DNA of 64,000 nt from Corynebacterium dentalis (GTDB lineage: Bacteria > Actinomycetota > Actinomycetes > Mycobacteriales > Mycobacteriaceae), in assembly GCF_900232865.1 (NCBI RefSeq), contig NZ_OCTS01000002.1, positions 1-64,000 of the forward strand, in the 5' to 3' direction. The notes under the pieces were generated by a model that was not told the origin of the DNA, ran no database searches, and saw only the letters and a program-made list of their open reading frames with translations. The stretch's first letter is position 1; every line of letters begins with the position of its first letter. A program made the position numbers and the translations under genes. Below are positions 45,308 to 54,710 of the stretch, one piece after another.

Positions 45308-47977
45308 CTACAGCTTCTCCATCGGCAGCCCACCGACCAGCATCAAGCGAACCGTTCCGGATCCACCGAAATCGATCATCGCGGTGGCATGCGTTCCCAC
45401 GCGGTCCACGGACTTCACCGAACCCAAGCCGTACTTGTCGTGGTTCACGCGGTCCCCCACTGCCAACTCCAATGGCTTGCCTCCACGGCCGGTAGAGCTG
45501 CGGGTACTCGGTGCTGGCTGCTTCGCAGCCTTGCCACCGTTGCGATACATCGGCGTACTGCCGAAGCTGGTCGACCCACCAGAACCGGCCCAGCCACCCG
45601 AGCCACTGCCATAGCCTGACCCATAGCTGCCGGAGCCATAACTCCCCGAACCGCCAGCGAAGGTAGGTTCTTCTCGAATCCATTCCCACAGCTCTTCTGG
45701 CACCTCGGCCAGGAACCTAGACGGCGGGTTATTAACAGCCTGCCCCCACCCGGACCGAGTGACCGCCCGACAGATGAACAGACGCTGCTTGGCACGAGTG
45801 ATGCCCACGTAGGCCAGGCGCCGCTCTTCCGCCAACTCCGTAGGATCAGAAAGAGCACGCATGTGTGGGAACTGCCCGTCCTCCCAGCCGGTGAGGAACA
45901 CCACGGGAAACTCCAGTCCCTTGGCGGTGTGCAGGGTCATGAGCGTGATCATGTCCTGACTTTCTGGCGGGATCTGGTCTGCGTCCGCAACCAAGCTGAC
46001 GCGCTCCAGGAAGGCTTGCAGGCTGCCCAAGGGTGCCTCGCCCTCGCTCAGCATCGCTTCGGCTTCGGATTCGCCGTCGGTGTCCCCCGGCATATCGATG
46101 TATGCCTTGAGGTTGGCCGATTCCTGGCTGAACTCGTGGCCCACGGCCACCAGCTCGTTCAGGTTGTCCAAGCGGGCGCCGTCCTGCGGATCGTTGGACT
46201 TCTCCAATTCCGCGCGGTACCCGGACATATCCAGTACAGCGTTGACGACCTTGCCCAGATCCGGCAGGCCCAAGCTGGTGCCGTCCGAGGCCTGCATGTC
46301 CGCGTTCTCGGTTTCCTTACGCAGTGCCGTCATCATCTCGAGGAACCCGCCAATGGCGTTTCGTCCGCGGCCCGAAAGCTGAGCCACTTTGCCCTCAGCC
46401 GCGTCCTGCAGTGCCGCCGCCCACGGGATCTCCAGATTCTCTGCGTGTACCGTGACCAGCGCCAATGCTCGGTCGCCGATTCCTCGCCGTGGAGTGTTAA
46501 TAATTCGACGCAAAGCTACCGTAACGTCCGGATTATCCAGCACCTTTAGGTACGCCACCAGATCGCGGATCTCTTTGCGCTCGTAGAAGCGCGTACCGCC
46601 AACCACCTTGTACGGCAGCCCACTGCGCACCAGTACATCCTCCAACGCGCGCGACGCATTGTTGGTGCGGTACATAATGGTGATGTCCTTGTGCTGGAAG
46701 CCTTCGTTATCCACTAGGTCATCGATCTGCTCGGCGATGAATCGGGCTTCGTCGTGCTCGTTATCCGCCACGTATCCACCGATGAGCTGGCCATCGCCCA
46801 AATCAGTCCACAGCTTCTTCGGCCGTCGGCCCTGGTTTTTATCGATTACCGCATTGGCTGCGGTGAGAATCGTCTGTGTGGAGCGGTAATTCTGCTCCAA
46901 CAGAATGGTCCGCGCATCTGGGTAATCGCGCTCGAACTCCTCGATATTGCGAATCGTCGCACCGCGGAAAGCATAAATGGACTGGTCCGCGTCACCAACC
47001 ACGCAGAGCTCTGCCATGTCTGGCCCCTTACCCACCAGCGCGCTGACTAGCACGTATTGGGCGTGGTTCGTGTCCTGATACTCATCCACTAGGACGTGGC
47101 GGAAGCGGCGTCGGTAATGATCGGTGACTTCAGGACTGCGCCGCAGAATCGCAACGACCTCCCCGATGATGTCATCGAAATCCACCGCATTAGCAGCACG
47201 GAGACGCTGTTGGTAGGCCTTGTACAACGTGGCGATCTTCTCGCGGTGAAAGTTGCTGCTGACCTTCGCATCCTGCAACGCTTCATCTGGCCCGACCAGC
47301 TCGTTCTTCCAATTGCTAATCACGCTCAGGGTGCCACGCGGGCTGAATTCCTTGAGATCCAAGTCATGATCCTTGATCACCATCGAGATCAGACGCTTGG
47401 AATCATCGGAATCGTAGATGGTGAAGTTCGAGTTCAGCCCATCCGCGAGGTGGGCGTTAGCGCGCAGGATGCGCACGCACATGGAGTGGAAGGTGGAGAC
47501 CCACATCCGCTCCGCCTGCGGACCCACCAAGTCCATGACACGCTCACGCATCTCCGCGGCGGCCTTGTTGGTGAACGTGATCGCGAGGATCTCCCACGGA
47601 GCGGCACCTTGGTGGAGCAGGTAGGCGATGCGCCGGGTCAGCACGCTCGTCTTGCCAGATCCTGCGCCCGCCACGATCAACAGCGGCGACCCGCGGTGCT
47701 CCACAGCTTCTTTTTGTTGTGGGTTCAGCCCCGTGAGCAGGTCTGTATCTGCCTTCTTCGGTGGGATCTGCTCCCTTTTTTCCCGACGCCCACTCGGCAC
47801 AATTGCCGCACTGTCCCGCGTGCTATCGAAGAGCTGATCGTAGCCCTCCGGTGGCAGATCTTCTTCCGGCGGTGGTGGCACGTCATCCACTGGTTCCTCT
47901 GGCAGGGGAACCTCAGAGAAATCCGAAAACAGGTTGGGCTGCTCCTGGAAGGTGGGCTGCTCCTCGGACTTTCGCAT
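45308..47977 (-). CDS. pcrA: ATP-dependent DNA helicase, UvrD/PcrA type
   Basis: An 889-residue superfamily 1A 3'-5' helicase for nucleotide-excision repair and replication. A ~90-residue acidic extension precedes LNPQQKEAVEHRGSPLLIVAGAGSGKT (Walker A AGAGSGKT). Then come VDEYQDTN (Walker B), GDADQSIYAFRGA, QNYRSTQ, TLHTAKGLEFPVVFL and VGITRAKQRLF. A Gly/Ser/Tyr-rich linker (GSGSYGSG repeats) leads to a C-terminal Tudor-like domain (GDRVNHDKYGLGSVKSV), which in PcrA binds RNA polymerase. GAGGAG precedes the ATG. It matches uvrD1 (Rv0949), between an M23 gene and chorismate mutase. Confidence 0.95.
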   Translation of the reverse strand: MRKSEEQPTFQEQPNLFSDFSEVPLPEEPVDDVPPPPEEDLPPEGYDQLFDSTRDSAAIVPSGRREKREQIPPKKADTDLLTGLNPQQKEAVEHRGSPLLIVAGAGSGKTSVLTRRIAYLLHQGAAPWEILAITFTNKAAAEMRERVMDLVGPQAERMWVSTFHSMCVRILRANAHLADGLNSNFTIYDSDDSKRLISMVIKDHDLDLKEFSPRGTLSVISNWKNELVGPDEALQDAKVSSNFHREKIATLYKAYQQRLRAANAVDFDDIIGEVVAILRRSPEVTDHYRRRFRHVLVDEYQDTNHAQYVLVSALVGKGPDMAELCVVGDADQSIYAFRGATIRNIEEFERDYPDARTILLEQNYRSTQTILTAANAVIDKNQGRRPKKLWTDLGDGQLIGGYVADNEHDEARFIAEQIDDLVDNEGFQHKDITIMYRTNNASRALEDVLVRSGLPYKVVGGTRFYERKEIRDLVAYLKVLDNPDVTVALRRIINTPRRGIGDRALALVTVHAENLEIPWAAALQDAAEGKVAQLSGRGRNAIGGFLEMMTALRKETENADMQASDGTSLGLPDLGKVVNAVLDMSGYRAELEKSNDPQDGARLDNLNELVAVGHEFSQESANLKAYIDMPGDTDGESEAEAMLSEGEAPLGSLQAFLERVSLVADADQIPPESQDMITLMTLHTAKGLEFPVVFLTGWEDGQFPHMRALSDPTELAEERRLAYVGITRAKQRLFICRAVTRSGWGQAVNNPPSRFLAEVPEELWEWIREEPTFAGGSGSYGSGSYGSGYGSGSGGWAGSGGSTSFGSTPMYRNGGKAAKQPAPSTRSSTGRGGKPLELAVGDRVNHDKYGLGSVKSVDRVGTHATAMIDFGGSGTVRLMLVGGLPMEKL

Positions 47978-48138
47978 GATCTCCTCATTCGCTTGGATAT
48001 GTGCCGGGTGTTATTTACTTGGCATGCACAAGGCTACATTCCACCCGAGACAATTCTGCATTCCTGGCGAGCATATGAGCGATTATGAGTCTGGTATCTG
48101 TTGCAACAATCACTGAAGACTTTGACCAGGAACGTCGT

Positions 48139-48450
48139 ATGATCGGATACATGACTGACGGCGACTTCCACATCCGCATGCCTTCGGGGACCGATGATCC
48201 ACTCTCCGATGCGGAGATTCAGACCTACCGCGAAGAGATCAATCGCTTAGACAAGATCATCCGCGAATCTATTCATCGTCGCACGGAAGTCTCCCGCGCC
48301 ATCGGAAAAACGAGGTTGACCTCCGGTGGAACCAAGTTGGTGCACACCCGCGAGGTGGCCATCATCAACCAGTTCCGGGAGGAATTTGGTACCGAGGGCG
48401 TGCAGATCGCCAAGGCACTGCTGCAGCTTGGCCGAGGACGCTTGGGCTAA
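48139..48450 (+). CDS. Chorismate mutase, AroQ type
   Basis: A 103-residue all-helical enzyme that turns chorismate into prephenate for Phe/Tyr synthesis. Key residues: Arg in the first helix (TYREEINRLDKIIRES), Arg/Lys in RRTEVSRAIGKTRL and the ending FREEFGTEG. The size and lack of a signal peptide fit the intracellular AroQ-delta type (Rv0948c), which needs the DAHP synthase partner for full activity. I chose ATG 48139, with AGGA seven bases upstream, over the ATG at 48151. It diverges from pcrA and converges with the secreted protease. Confidence 0.93.
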   Translation: MIGYMTDGDFHIRMPSGTDDPLSDAEIQTYREEINRLDKIIRESIHRRTEVSRAIGKTRLTSGGTKLVHTREVAIINQFREEFGTEGVQIAKALLQLGRGRLG

Positions 48451-48478
48451 GAAACCGCTCCCTGATTAGAGCTGCCCC

Positions 48479-48527
48479 AAGACAGAAGCACCCGCGACCT
48501 TTGGTAATCGCGGGTGCTCCTGTCTTT
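48479..48527. terminator. Terminator between chorismate mutase and serine protease genes
   Basis: A long stem of two paired blocks, AAGACAG/CTGTCTT and GCACCCGCGA/TCGCGGGTGC, with a small internal mismatch and a 10-base loop. A- and T-rich ends suit both directions. Confidence 0.88.
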
Positions 48528-48533
48528 AGTTCA

Positions 48534-49373
48534 TCAAGGAAGGCGGAAGCCATCGCCCACGCCACCGTTGGCATCCAGGCTGCGCTGAATAACGGTCCAT
48601 AGAGCGCCAGCCACGGGTGCGTGGACTGGGCCCTGCAAAGGAGTGGTGCAGCTCGGGAGGTTGCCGAGGCCACCGTTGACAATTGCTACCAGGCGGTTTC
48701 CAGCGTAGATCGGTCCGCCGGAATCTCCGTGAGAGCCACAGAGATGAGCCAGCAGGTAAGAACCATCAACACCGATCACGGGGCCACACGAGGTGCCCGT
48801 GGAAATGCCTGTCTTGCAGATCTGCTGCAGAGTGGCCGGCACCGCTCCGCCCAACTGACCGATGGACGCGCGACCGTAAGTGTTAGTCAGGCGCACATTG
48901 TTGTTCAACTTGATCACGCCGTAATCCGGACTTCCGGTGCGGACATAGGTGCCGATGCGTCCAGCTTCTGGAGCGTCACCAGAGGTGACTGGGGTGCCCG
49001 GGTTAGCGCAGTGACCAGCGGTGATGGCTACCTTGTTGCCGTGTGCATCGAATCCGGAAACCGCAATGGTGCACAGGCTATCGCCCACCAGGATGGGAGT
49101 CGATGGGCCAACAAGAGCCGTAGGGCGGATATCATTTTGCGCCTTCGGTGGCACTGGAGAGGTGAAGTAGTGTCCAGGAACGCGGTGCGGGCCTGGCTCT
49201 CCCGTGAGCGTCAGAAAGATATCCGCAGCTTGCGCCGGGGAGGGCACGGAAGACTGCGCTTCGGCTTGGGCAGTAGCCGAAAGGCTGCCCGTGATGAGAA
49301 CCGCTGCACACCCAAATGCGGCAAATACTCGCCGTCGTGTGGATCCAACAAAACCGCGAGTAAAACTACGCAT
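48534..49373 (-). CDS. Secreted trypsin-like (S1) serine protease
   Basis: A 279-residue secreted protein. The signal peptide has RRRVFAAFGCAAVLITGSL and a cut near AQA/EA. The catalytic triad is His in ITAGHCANPG, Asp in GSPDYGVIKL and Ser in HGDSGGPIYAG. Six Cys in the mature chain suggest three disulfides. No PDZ domain. S1 family members of this short type are common corynebacterial exported proteases of unknown target. I chose ATG 49373 (MRSFTRG), for which GGATGG can serve as ribosome site, over the one two codons upstream. It is followed by the acid phosphatase gene upstream on the same strand. Confidence 0.9.
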   Translation of the reverse strand: MRSFTRGFVGSTRRRVFAAFGCAAVLITGSLSATAQAEAQSSVPSPAQAADIFLTLTGEPGPHRVPGHYFTSPVPPKAQNDIRPTALVGPSTPILVGDSLCTIAVSGFDAHGNKVAITAGHCANPGTPVTSGDAPEAGRIGTYVRTGSPDYGVIKLNNNVRLTNTYGRASIGQLGGAVPATLQQICKTGISTGTSCGPVIGVDGSYLLAHLCGSHGDSGGPIYAGNRLVAIVNGGLGNLPSCTTPLQGPVHAPVAGALWTVIQRSLDANGGVGDGFRLP

Positions 49374-49543
49374 TTCCATCCTTCTTCGTCAACGTCATCA
49401 CCTGTCCGCGCGGGCTCGCAATCGGAGAAGCAAACCTCACCAACAAACAGAATTCCGTCCAGCATATCGCGTTGATGCGCGATATCAGACTGAACGGAAG
49501 TCACAATTTGGACACAAAATGATTGTGCCCGGCGAGGAAGCAG

Positions 49544-50806
49544 TTACTTCACGGTGACGCTTCCATCGGCGTTAACCCGCACATAGGCCGCCATTGCTGC
49601 TGCAATGTTCAGGCGCTGCCAAGAGCCTTCGGGACTCTGGTCATCCAGCGGGTAGCCGGACTGAATAGCAGTCTGGCGTAGAACCGAGGCACGCTGTGCG
49701 TAGCTGAGCTCAGGGTGAGCGGACAGCAGCAGATCCGGCGCTGCCTGCGGCACGATCATCGGTGCATCATTGCGGTAGACCTGCTGGAAACCGTTGGTCA
49801 TGCGCTCGGTGTATTCATCCACGGCCACGTCGGTGGAGCGGTACGGAGAATCTTCCGCAACAGCCTGAGCTAGTGGCTTTCCGGTGCGCCATTCCAGCTC
49901 TGCCTTGATTTCCTGTCCAGCCTGGCGAACAGCATCGCGCATCTTCGGGTCATTCCACCTGTCCGCTGCTGCAGCGCTACCGGTCATCCGGCCACCGATG
50001 ACGTCCAATGGGTAGTGCACACCCATGACCATGCGGTTGTAACCGGCTTCGGAGCCACGTGCAACCAGCTGTGGTCCCAACTCTGGAACAGCCAATGCCA
50101 GCAGCGTGGTGGACCAGGTTGCCTGGTTGGTGTGACCGGATGGGAAGGCCTTGGAATCTCCGTAGAAGTCCTCGCCCGGCAGGTTGTAGCGGTTGATCTT
50201 GTCCGGAGCGACAACGAATGGACGCTCGTAGCCGTAGTAGGTCTTCTCTGCGAAGGTCGAGGATGCCAATCCGCCCGCACGAGCCAGGTAACCATTTCCA
50301 AACAGGTAGTTCGTCTTCGGCAGACGGTTTTCGCGCAGTGCGTCACGGAAGTGGCCGCCCAGTTCCTCACCCAACGCGTCAGAGAATGCAGTGAGCAGTC
50401 CGTCCTTATCAGCGGCAGCATCCATCTGCGCGCGAGAAATAGCAGCAGGGTTTCCGGCTGCTTCATTGTTGATCCGGATGGTGGTCGCCAAGTTCTGCCG
50501 CATCACTTCCGGGTGATTGGCCCGCAGATCATTGAAGCCATCAATGACATCCACGTACACGCCATAGTCGTGGGAGCTGATGTCAGAGATGAACCCGCCC
50601 ACGTAGTCCGGGCTAAACGGAGCGGGAGTTGGTGCTCCTGGGTGCTGCACAGGCAGGGGGTAACCAGGCACAGCCTCTGCGCCAGCAATAGCGGGCAGAG
50701 TCTGCTCAGCCTGGGCGGGAGTCACCATGCCGAAAGAGATAGCAGAAGCGGCAAGGGCTGCGGTTGCAGCCATCTTGTACGAGTGAGCGCGACGCTGGAT
50801 TTTCAC
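49544..50806 (-). CDS. Secreted class A-like acid phosphatase (PAP2 superfamily)
   Basis: A 420-residue exported protein. The signal peptide (AATAALAASAISFGMVTPAQA) ends at an AQA/E site. The PAP2 phosphatase signature is complete: K-x6-RP in KTYYGYERPF, PSGH in AFPSGHTNQ and S/G-R-x5-H-x3-D in RMVMGVHYPLDVIGG. The N-terminal ~110 residues and a ~90-residue C-terminal part are extra to the core. It should release phosphate from organic phosphates outside the cell. GTG 50806 starts it, with AAGGAAAG upstream. It is a single gene with 170 bases to the protease gene. Confidence 0.9.
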   Translation of the reverse strand: MKIQRRAHSYKMAATAALAASAISFGMVTPAQAEQTLPAIAGAEAVPGYPLPVQHPGAPTPAPFSPDYVGGFISDISSHDYGVYVDVIDGFNDLRANHPEVMRQNLATTIRINNEAAGNPAAISRAQMDAAADKDGLLTAFSDALGEELGGHFRDALRENRLPKTNYLFGNGYLARAGGLASSTFAEKTYYGYERPFVVAPDKINRYNLPGEDFYGDSKAFPSGHTNQATWSTTLLALAVPELGPQLVARGSEAGYNRMVMGVHYPLDVIGGRMTGSAAAADRWNDPKMRDAVRQAGQEIKAELEWRTGKPLAQAVAEDSPYRSTDVAVDEYTERMTNGFQQVYRNDAPMIVPQAAPDLLLSAHPELSYAQRASVLRQTAIQSGYPLDDQSPEGSWQRLNIAAAMAAYVRVNADGSVTVK

Positions 50807-50930
50807 GGGGCAGTCTTTCCTTCAAGCTTTCAGGGGGAGAGACAGGATCTCCACAGGTTTTCTACATCCTGTTTATCCTGTCATGCCCCGTGGGATTCCG
50901 CAGGGCGAAATACCGCAGCGCAACCGCGCA

Positions 50931-52046
50931 TCATTTCGCTAGGCGCTCCTGCAGCCCCCGGGCGTAGAGATCCGCCGCCTTGATCGCTTCCACCACGTCA
51001 GTCGGCGTGATCTCTCCGGGCATCTGCTTCATGGTCTCGCCCTCGGAACATGCCAGCTCCGCGATACGGCGCAGATCCTCCTCAGAAGCATCCTGCAGGT
51101 GGATCTCCTCCAAAGTGGTGGGCAGCCCCACGGACTGCATGAATCCGATGTAACGATCCGCCTCTGCCTCGTCGGCGCCTTCCAACATCAACTGCACCGC
51201 GATGCCAAACGCCACCTTCTCTCCGTGCGTCATGTGGTGGATATCGCCATTTAGCGCGGTGAACCCATTGTGGATGGCGTGCACGGCCGCCAAACCACCG
51301 TTTTCGAAGCCCAGCCCGGAGAGCAAGGTATTCGCTTCACAGATATTTTCTAGGGCCCGGCTGACAATATGTGCCTCGTTGTCTCGGAGAGCCTGGTGCG
51401 CGTAGGCAAACAGCGTCTCCTCGCACATTTCGGCCAGAGCCAAGCCGGCGAGGGTAGGCCGGGCAGTATCGTCCATGCGTCGAGAATTGGCACGATTGAC
51501 CGCACGGGCCTCCACGCAGGTCGCCAACGCATCGCCAATACCAGAGCGCATCGTGCGCACCGGAGCGTTGGCAATCACGCGGGTATCCACAGCCACCAGC
51601 TCCGGATTCTTCTCATAGAAGAGGTAAGAATCGAACACTCCCTCATCGGTGTAAATCACGGACACGCGCGCCGTGGGCGCATCCGCAGACACGGCCGTGG
51701 GAAAAATGGCCACAGGCAACTTCGCGTGGTCCGCCACCGCACGGGCCGTATCGATGGTCTTGCCACCGCCCAGTCCGATAATCACGTCATTGCCAGCCTC
51801 TTCGACCTTCTCGGCGATGCGTTTGATCTCATTCATGGACGCCTCACCACCGAAGATCTCCTTGGTGGCCTGCAACTCATCGCCGCGCAAAGACTCTTGC
51901 AAACGAGCGCCAGCGATATCCCACACAATTTCGTCGGCGATGATTAACGGGGTGCTGCCGAGAGGACGGACGTACTGCGCGGCCCGCTCCAGCAGGTCGA
52001 TGCCTTGCACGTAGCGGCTGGGGCTGGTGAACATCTGGTCAGACAT
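50931..52046 (-). CDS. gldA: Glycerol dehydrogenase
   Basis: A 371-residue zinc-dependent dehydrogenase that oxidises glycerol to dihydroxyacetone with NAD. The nucleotide loop is GLGGGKTIDTARAVA near residue 97; the metal ligands are Asp in GIGDALATCVEA, His in AVHAIHNGF and His in HHMTHGEKVAFG. The opening FTSPSRYVQGIDLLE is typical. ATG 52046 (MSDQMFTSP) is preferred; GTG 52058 is possible. It is divergent from the dihydroxyacetone kinase gene, whose substrate it makes, so the two form an oxidative glycerol route. Confidence 0.93.
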   Translation of the reverse strand: MSDQMFTSPSRYVQGIDLLERAAQYVRPLGSTPLIIADEIVWDIAGARLQESLRGDELQATKEIFGGEASMNEIKRIAEKVEEAGNDVIIGLGGGKTIDTARAVADHAKLPVAIFPTAVSADAPTARVSVIYTDEGVFDSYLFYEKNPELVAVDTRVIANAPVRTMRSGIGDALATCVEARAVNRANSRRMDDTARPTLAGLALAEMCEETLFAYAHQALRDNEAHIVSRALENICEANTLLSGLGFENGGLAAVHAIHNGFTALNGDIHHMTHGEKVAFGIAVQLMLEGADEAEADRYIGFMQSVGLPTTLEEIHLQDASEEDLRRIAELACSEGETMKQMPGEITPTDVVEAIKAADLYARGLQERLAK

Positions 52047-52236
52047 GTCGGTGGTCACTTCCTTTTCCCACCTCCTGTGTACGGGAGCGCGGGGTAGCGA
52101 GGTTCGGTTTTCCACTGCCCAGCCTACGCTCGGCTCTGTTCGCGCCGCTAGGCGTTCTCCGCCAATTTTTCCTAATAAGTACCTTAGATCTTTTGAAGTT
52201 AGCTGGGCAGCGCAAGCCTTGTTACTCTTTGAAAAT

Positions 52237-53952
52237 ATGAACTCCACCGAGCGCTCACCCCTCCGTTCCTTTCGCAATCACGCCGCTGACTTCCTTCCCG
52301 AAGCAATCGGCGGATTCGTAGCCTCGCACCCCAATGCCCAATGGCACGATAGCGGCTTCATCGGACAGTCCTCCCCTATCGTCACCGCCGAGGGCACCCC
52401 TTCCGTCGCTGTCATCTCCGGCGGCGGTTCCGGACACGAACCCATGCACGCGGGATTCGTCGGCGACGGAATGCTCGCAGCGGCCGTCCCGGGCCTGTTA
52501 TTCACCTCTCCAAACGCAGTGCAGATCACCGAGGCCACTCGGTGGGCCGACCAAGGAGCGGGTGTGGTTCACGTGGTGAAGAACTACACCGGCGATGTAA
52601 TGAACTTCAAGGTCGCCCGTCAGGCTCTCGTGGACGTGGAAGCGCGAGTGATTCTGGTCGACGATGACGTCGCCACAGAACAGGGCGAGGACAACGAATC
52701 GGAAGGCCCCGGACGACGCGGCACCGGTGCGACGATTCTGGTGGAAAAGATCGCCGGGGCGGCAGCTAGGCGCGGTGACAACCTGGACGACGTCGCCCAG
52801 CTGGGCCAGTGGGTCGCCGATCATTCCCGCAGCATGGCGGTGGCAATCGCGCCAGGTCACCTGCCCACGAACGGCCGCGACACTTTTGATCTCCCCGCCG
52901 GCGAAATCGAGGTCGGCGTAGGTATCCACGGCGAACGCGGCGTGGATCGGGTGGATGTGGAGCCTGCCGATGAGGTGGTCACGCGCCTTCTCGATGGGAT
53001 CGACGCCAGCAGGGGCAGCTATATCTGCCTCGTCAACGGGCTGGGCGGCACCACTCCGCTGGAGCTCTCCTTGGTCTTCGGCTCTGCATTGCGCCAGCTA
53101 GAGCAGCGGGGCATCACAGTGCGCCGTGCGATGGTGGGCACCTACGTGACCTCAATGAACATGGCGGGTGTCTCCCTCACCCTTACCGAGGCGACCGATG
53201 AACTCGTGGAACTTCTTGACGCTCCCACCGACGCTCCCGCCTGGCCACGCGTAGTGGGTGGTCAGTCACCGGAGGGCGGCGACGCTGCGATGCGTTACGA
53301 AGCAGCGCGCACCGTGTTCGACGACGAGCTTCCCTCTTCCGGCGAAGTCAACACGTGGCTCAGCAACTTCGTAGAGCGAGTCCAAAACGCTACGGGCGAT
53401 CTCACCGAATTGGACCGGCTGGCCGGGGATGGAGACTTCGGGCAGAACATGGAAGCGGCTTTTGGAGACATTGAGCTTCCCCTTCGCGGAGAAGATTCTG
53501 CTGTGTTAAGCGCCCTCGCCCACCGGCTGTTCATCCGTTCCGGCGGGACCTCCGGTGCAGTCTTGGGCACACTGTTCCGCGAGGTCGCCTTGGCTATGGA
53601 GAATGCTCCGTCTAACGTCATCGGTTTGCGAGATGGGATCGCGAAGGCTTGCGAGGCCATCACCGAACTCGGCGGCGCCAGGGAGGGGGACAACACCTTG
53701 GTTGATGCCCTCTTGCCAGCAGCTCGAGCAGCAGCTGAAATCGCCGAGGATTCTGCTTCCTTCGAGGATGTCTTGCGGACGTGCAACGAGGCCGCAGCCC
53801 AAGGCGCAGAGAAAACTCGCGCGATGATCGCCAAGAAGGGACGCGCCAGCTATCTAGGCACCGCATCCCAAGGAGTGGTCGATCCCGGCGCAATCCTTGT
53901 GTCCTGGATTTTCGGCGGAACAGGCCAGGTTAAAGACTTCACGGGGGAGTAA
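52237..53952 (+). CDS. Dihydroxyacetone kinase, ATP-dependent, DhaK-DhaL fusion
   Basis: A 571-residue kinase that phosphorylates dihydroxyacetone to DHAP. The N-terminal DhaK domain has the substrate stretch GGGSGHEPMHAGF and the covalently binding His in GVGIHGERG. The C-terminal DhaL domain has DRLAGDGDFGQNM (Asp residues for Mg-ATP) and SGGTSGAVLG. Both domains in one chain indicate the ATP-using form rather than the PTS form. The start is ATG 52237; the frame upstream to 52027 is not coding. It lies back to back with gldA and probably answers the same inducer. Confidence 0.93.
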   Translation: MNSTERSPLRSFRNHAADFLPEAIGGFVASHPNAQWHDSGFIGQSSPIVTAEGTPSVAVISGGGSGHEPMHAGFVGDGMLAAAVPGLLFTSPNAVQITEATRWADQGAGVVHVVKNYTGDVMNFKVARQALVDVEARVILVDDDVATEQGEDNESEGPGRRGTGATILVEKIAGAAARRGDNLDDVAQLGQWVADHSRSMAVAIAPGHLPTNGRDTFDLPAGEIEVGVGIHGERGVDRVDVEPADEVVTRLLDGIDASRGSYICLVNGLGGTTPLELSLVFGSALRQLEQRGITVRRAMVGTYVTSMNMAGVSLTLTEATDELVELLDAPTDAPAWPRVVGGQSPEGGDAAMRYEAARTVFDDELPSSGEVNTWLSNFVERVQNATGDLTELDRLAGDGDFGQNMEAAFGDIELPLRGEDSAVLSALAHRLFIRSGGTSGAVLGTLFREVALAMENAPSNVIGLRDGIAKACEAITELGGAREGDNTLVDALLPAARAAAEIAEDSASFEDVLRTCNEAAAQGAEKTRAMIAKKGRASYLGTASQGVVDPGAILVSWIFGGTGQVKDFTGE

Positions 53953-54140
53953 AGTTCTTTTTCTAGTCCTTATGAGCCAAGAGTAGTGAAAACGCGGTGT
54001 GGAAGCGCTAGTCTTTTGAAATTCACCGGCGCGAAAGCGTGGGCTGCGCAACAGTGCAGTTTTTCTCGCTACTGGGCACAGTAATGAGCCCTTGAGGCAT
54101 CTCAGGAAGCGCCGGTTCTCAAGATAATAAGGAAGTCATC

Positions 54141-54710
54141 ACGGGACACACTCGACGTTTGAGGTTCGCTGGAATTTTTGGCATCGGCCTTCTCGTCTCT
54201 GGTGGCATGGGTGTATCCATGGCACAGAACGGCCTGTCCGCCAACCTGGCACTGTCCGACACAATCTTCACCCAGCAGGTCGGCGGACTCGATGGCGACG
54301 GCTTCAGCCTTTTCGTGGATCACGATATCAATGTCTCCGATGACGTTCCCGTTTCCCGCCTGCGCATCGGTCAGGCCACGGTTACGGACATGTGAATGAC
54401 CGCCCCGATTTCCATGCCCGGTGTAGGAGACAAGAAGTTCCAGATGCTGGTTCCGGATGACGGCACCACCGCATCCAACCTAGTCATCGGTGCCAAGGAC
54501 CTCGCTGGATCCCTGACGCTGATCAAGCCACAAATCGGTGTGGATGCGGGTCAGCTTTCTGATTCTGCGGTGCCCGGCTCCGGCGGTATCGTCTCCGAAG
54601 GCCTAGAAGCCTCCGACCAGACGATCCACGCCACCTCCATCGCTGCAGATAAGCTCACCGCCAAGGGCGGAAAGATCAGCATCGTAGACAGTGAAGATAG
54701 TGCCTGCTAA
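54141..54710 (+). pseudogene. DUF6230-family secreted protein gene with two lesions
   Basis: The frame from 54141 to 54710 is 190 codons, about the normal DUF6230 length. It shows a signal segment (RFAGIFGIGLLVSGGMGVSMA), then ALSDTIFTQQVGGLDGDGFSLF, typical of the family. Two defects are seen. The codon at ideal distance from the AAGGAAG ribosome site (54129-54135) is ACG at 54141, where ATG would give MGHTRRLRFA. An in-frame TGA stands at 54393-54395, directly followed by ATG in the same frame (ATG TGA ATG). The second half could re-initiate. Either this is a decaying gene or it is read by start and stop bypass. Neighbour: the DUF6114 gene overlaps its end. Confidence 0.7.
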
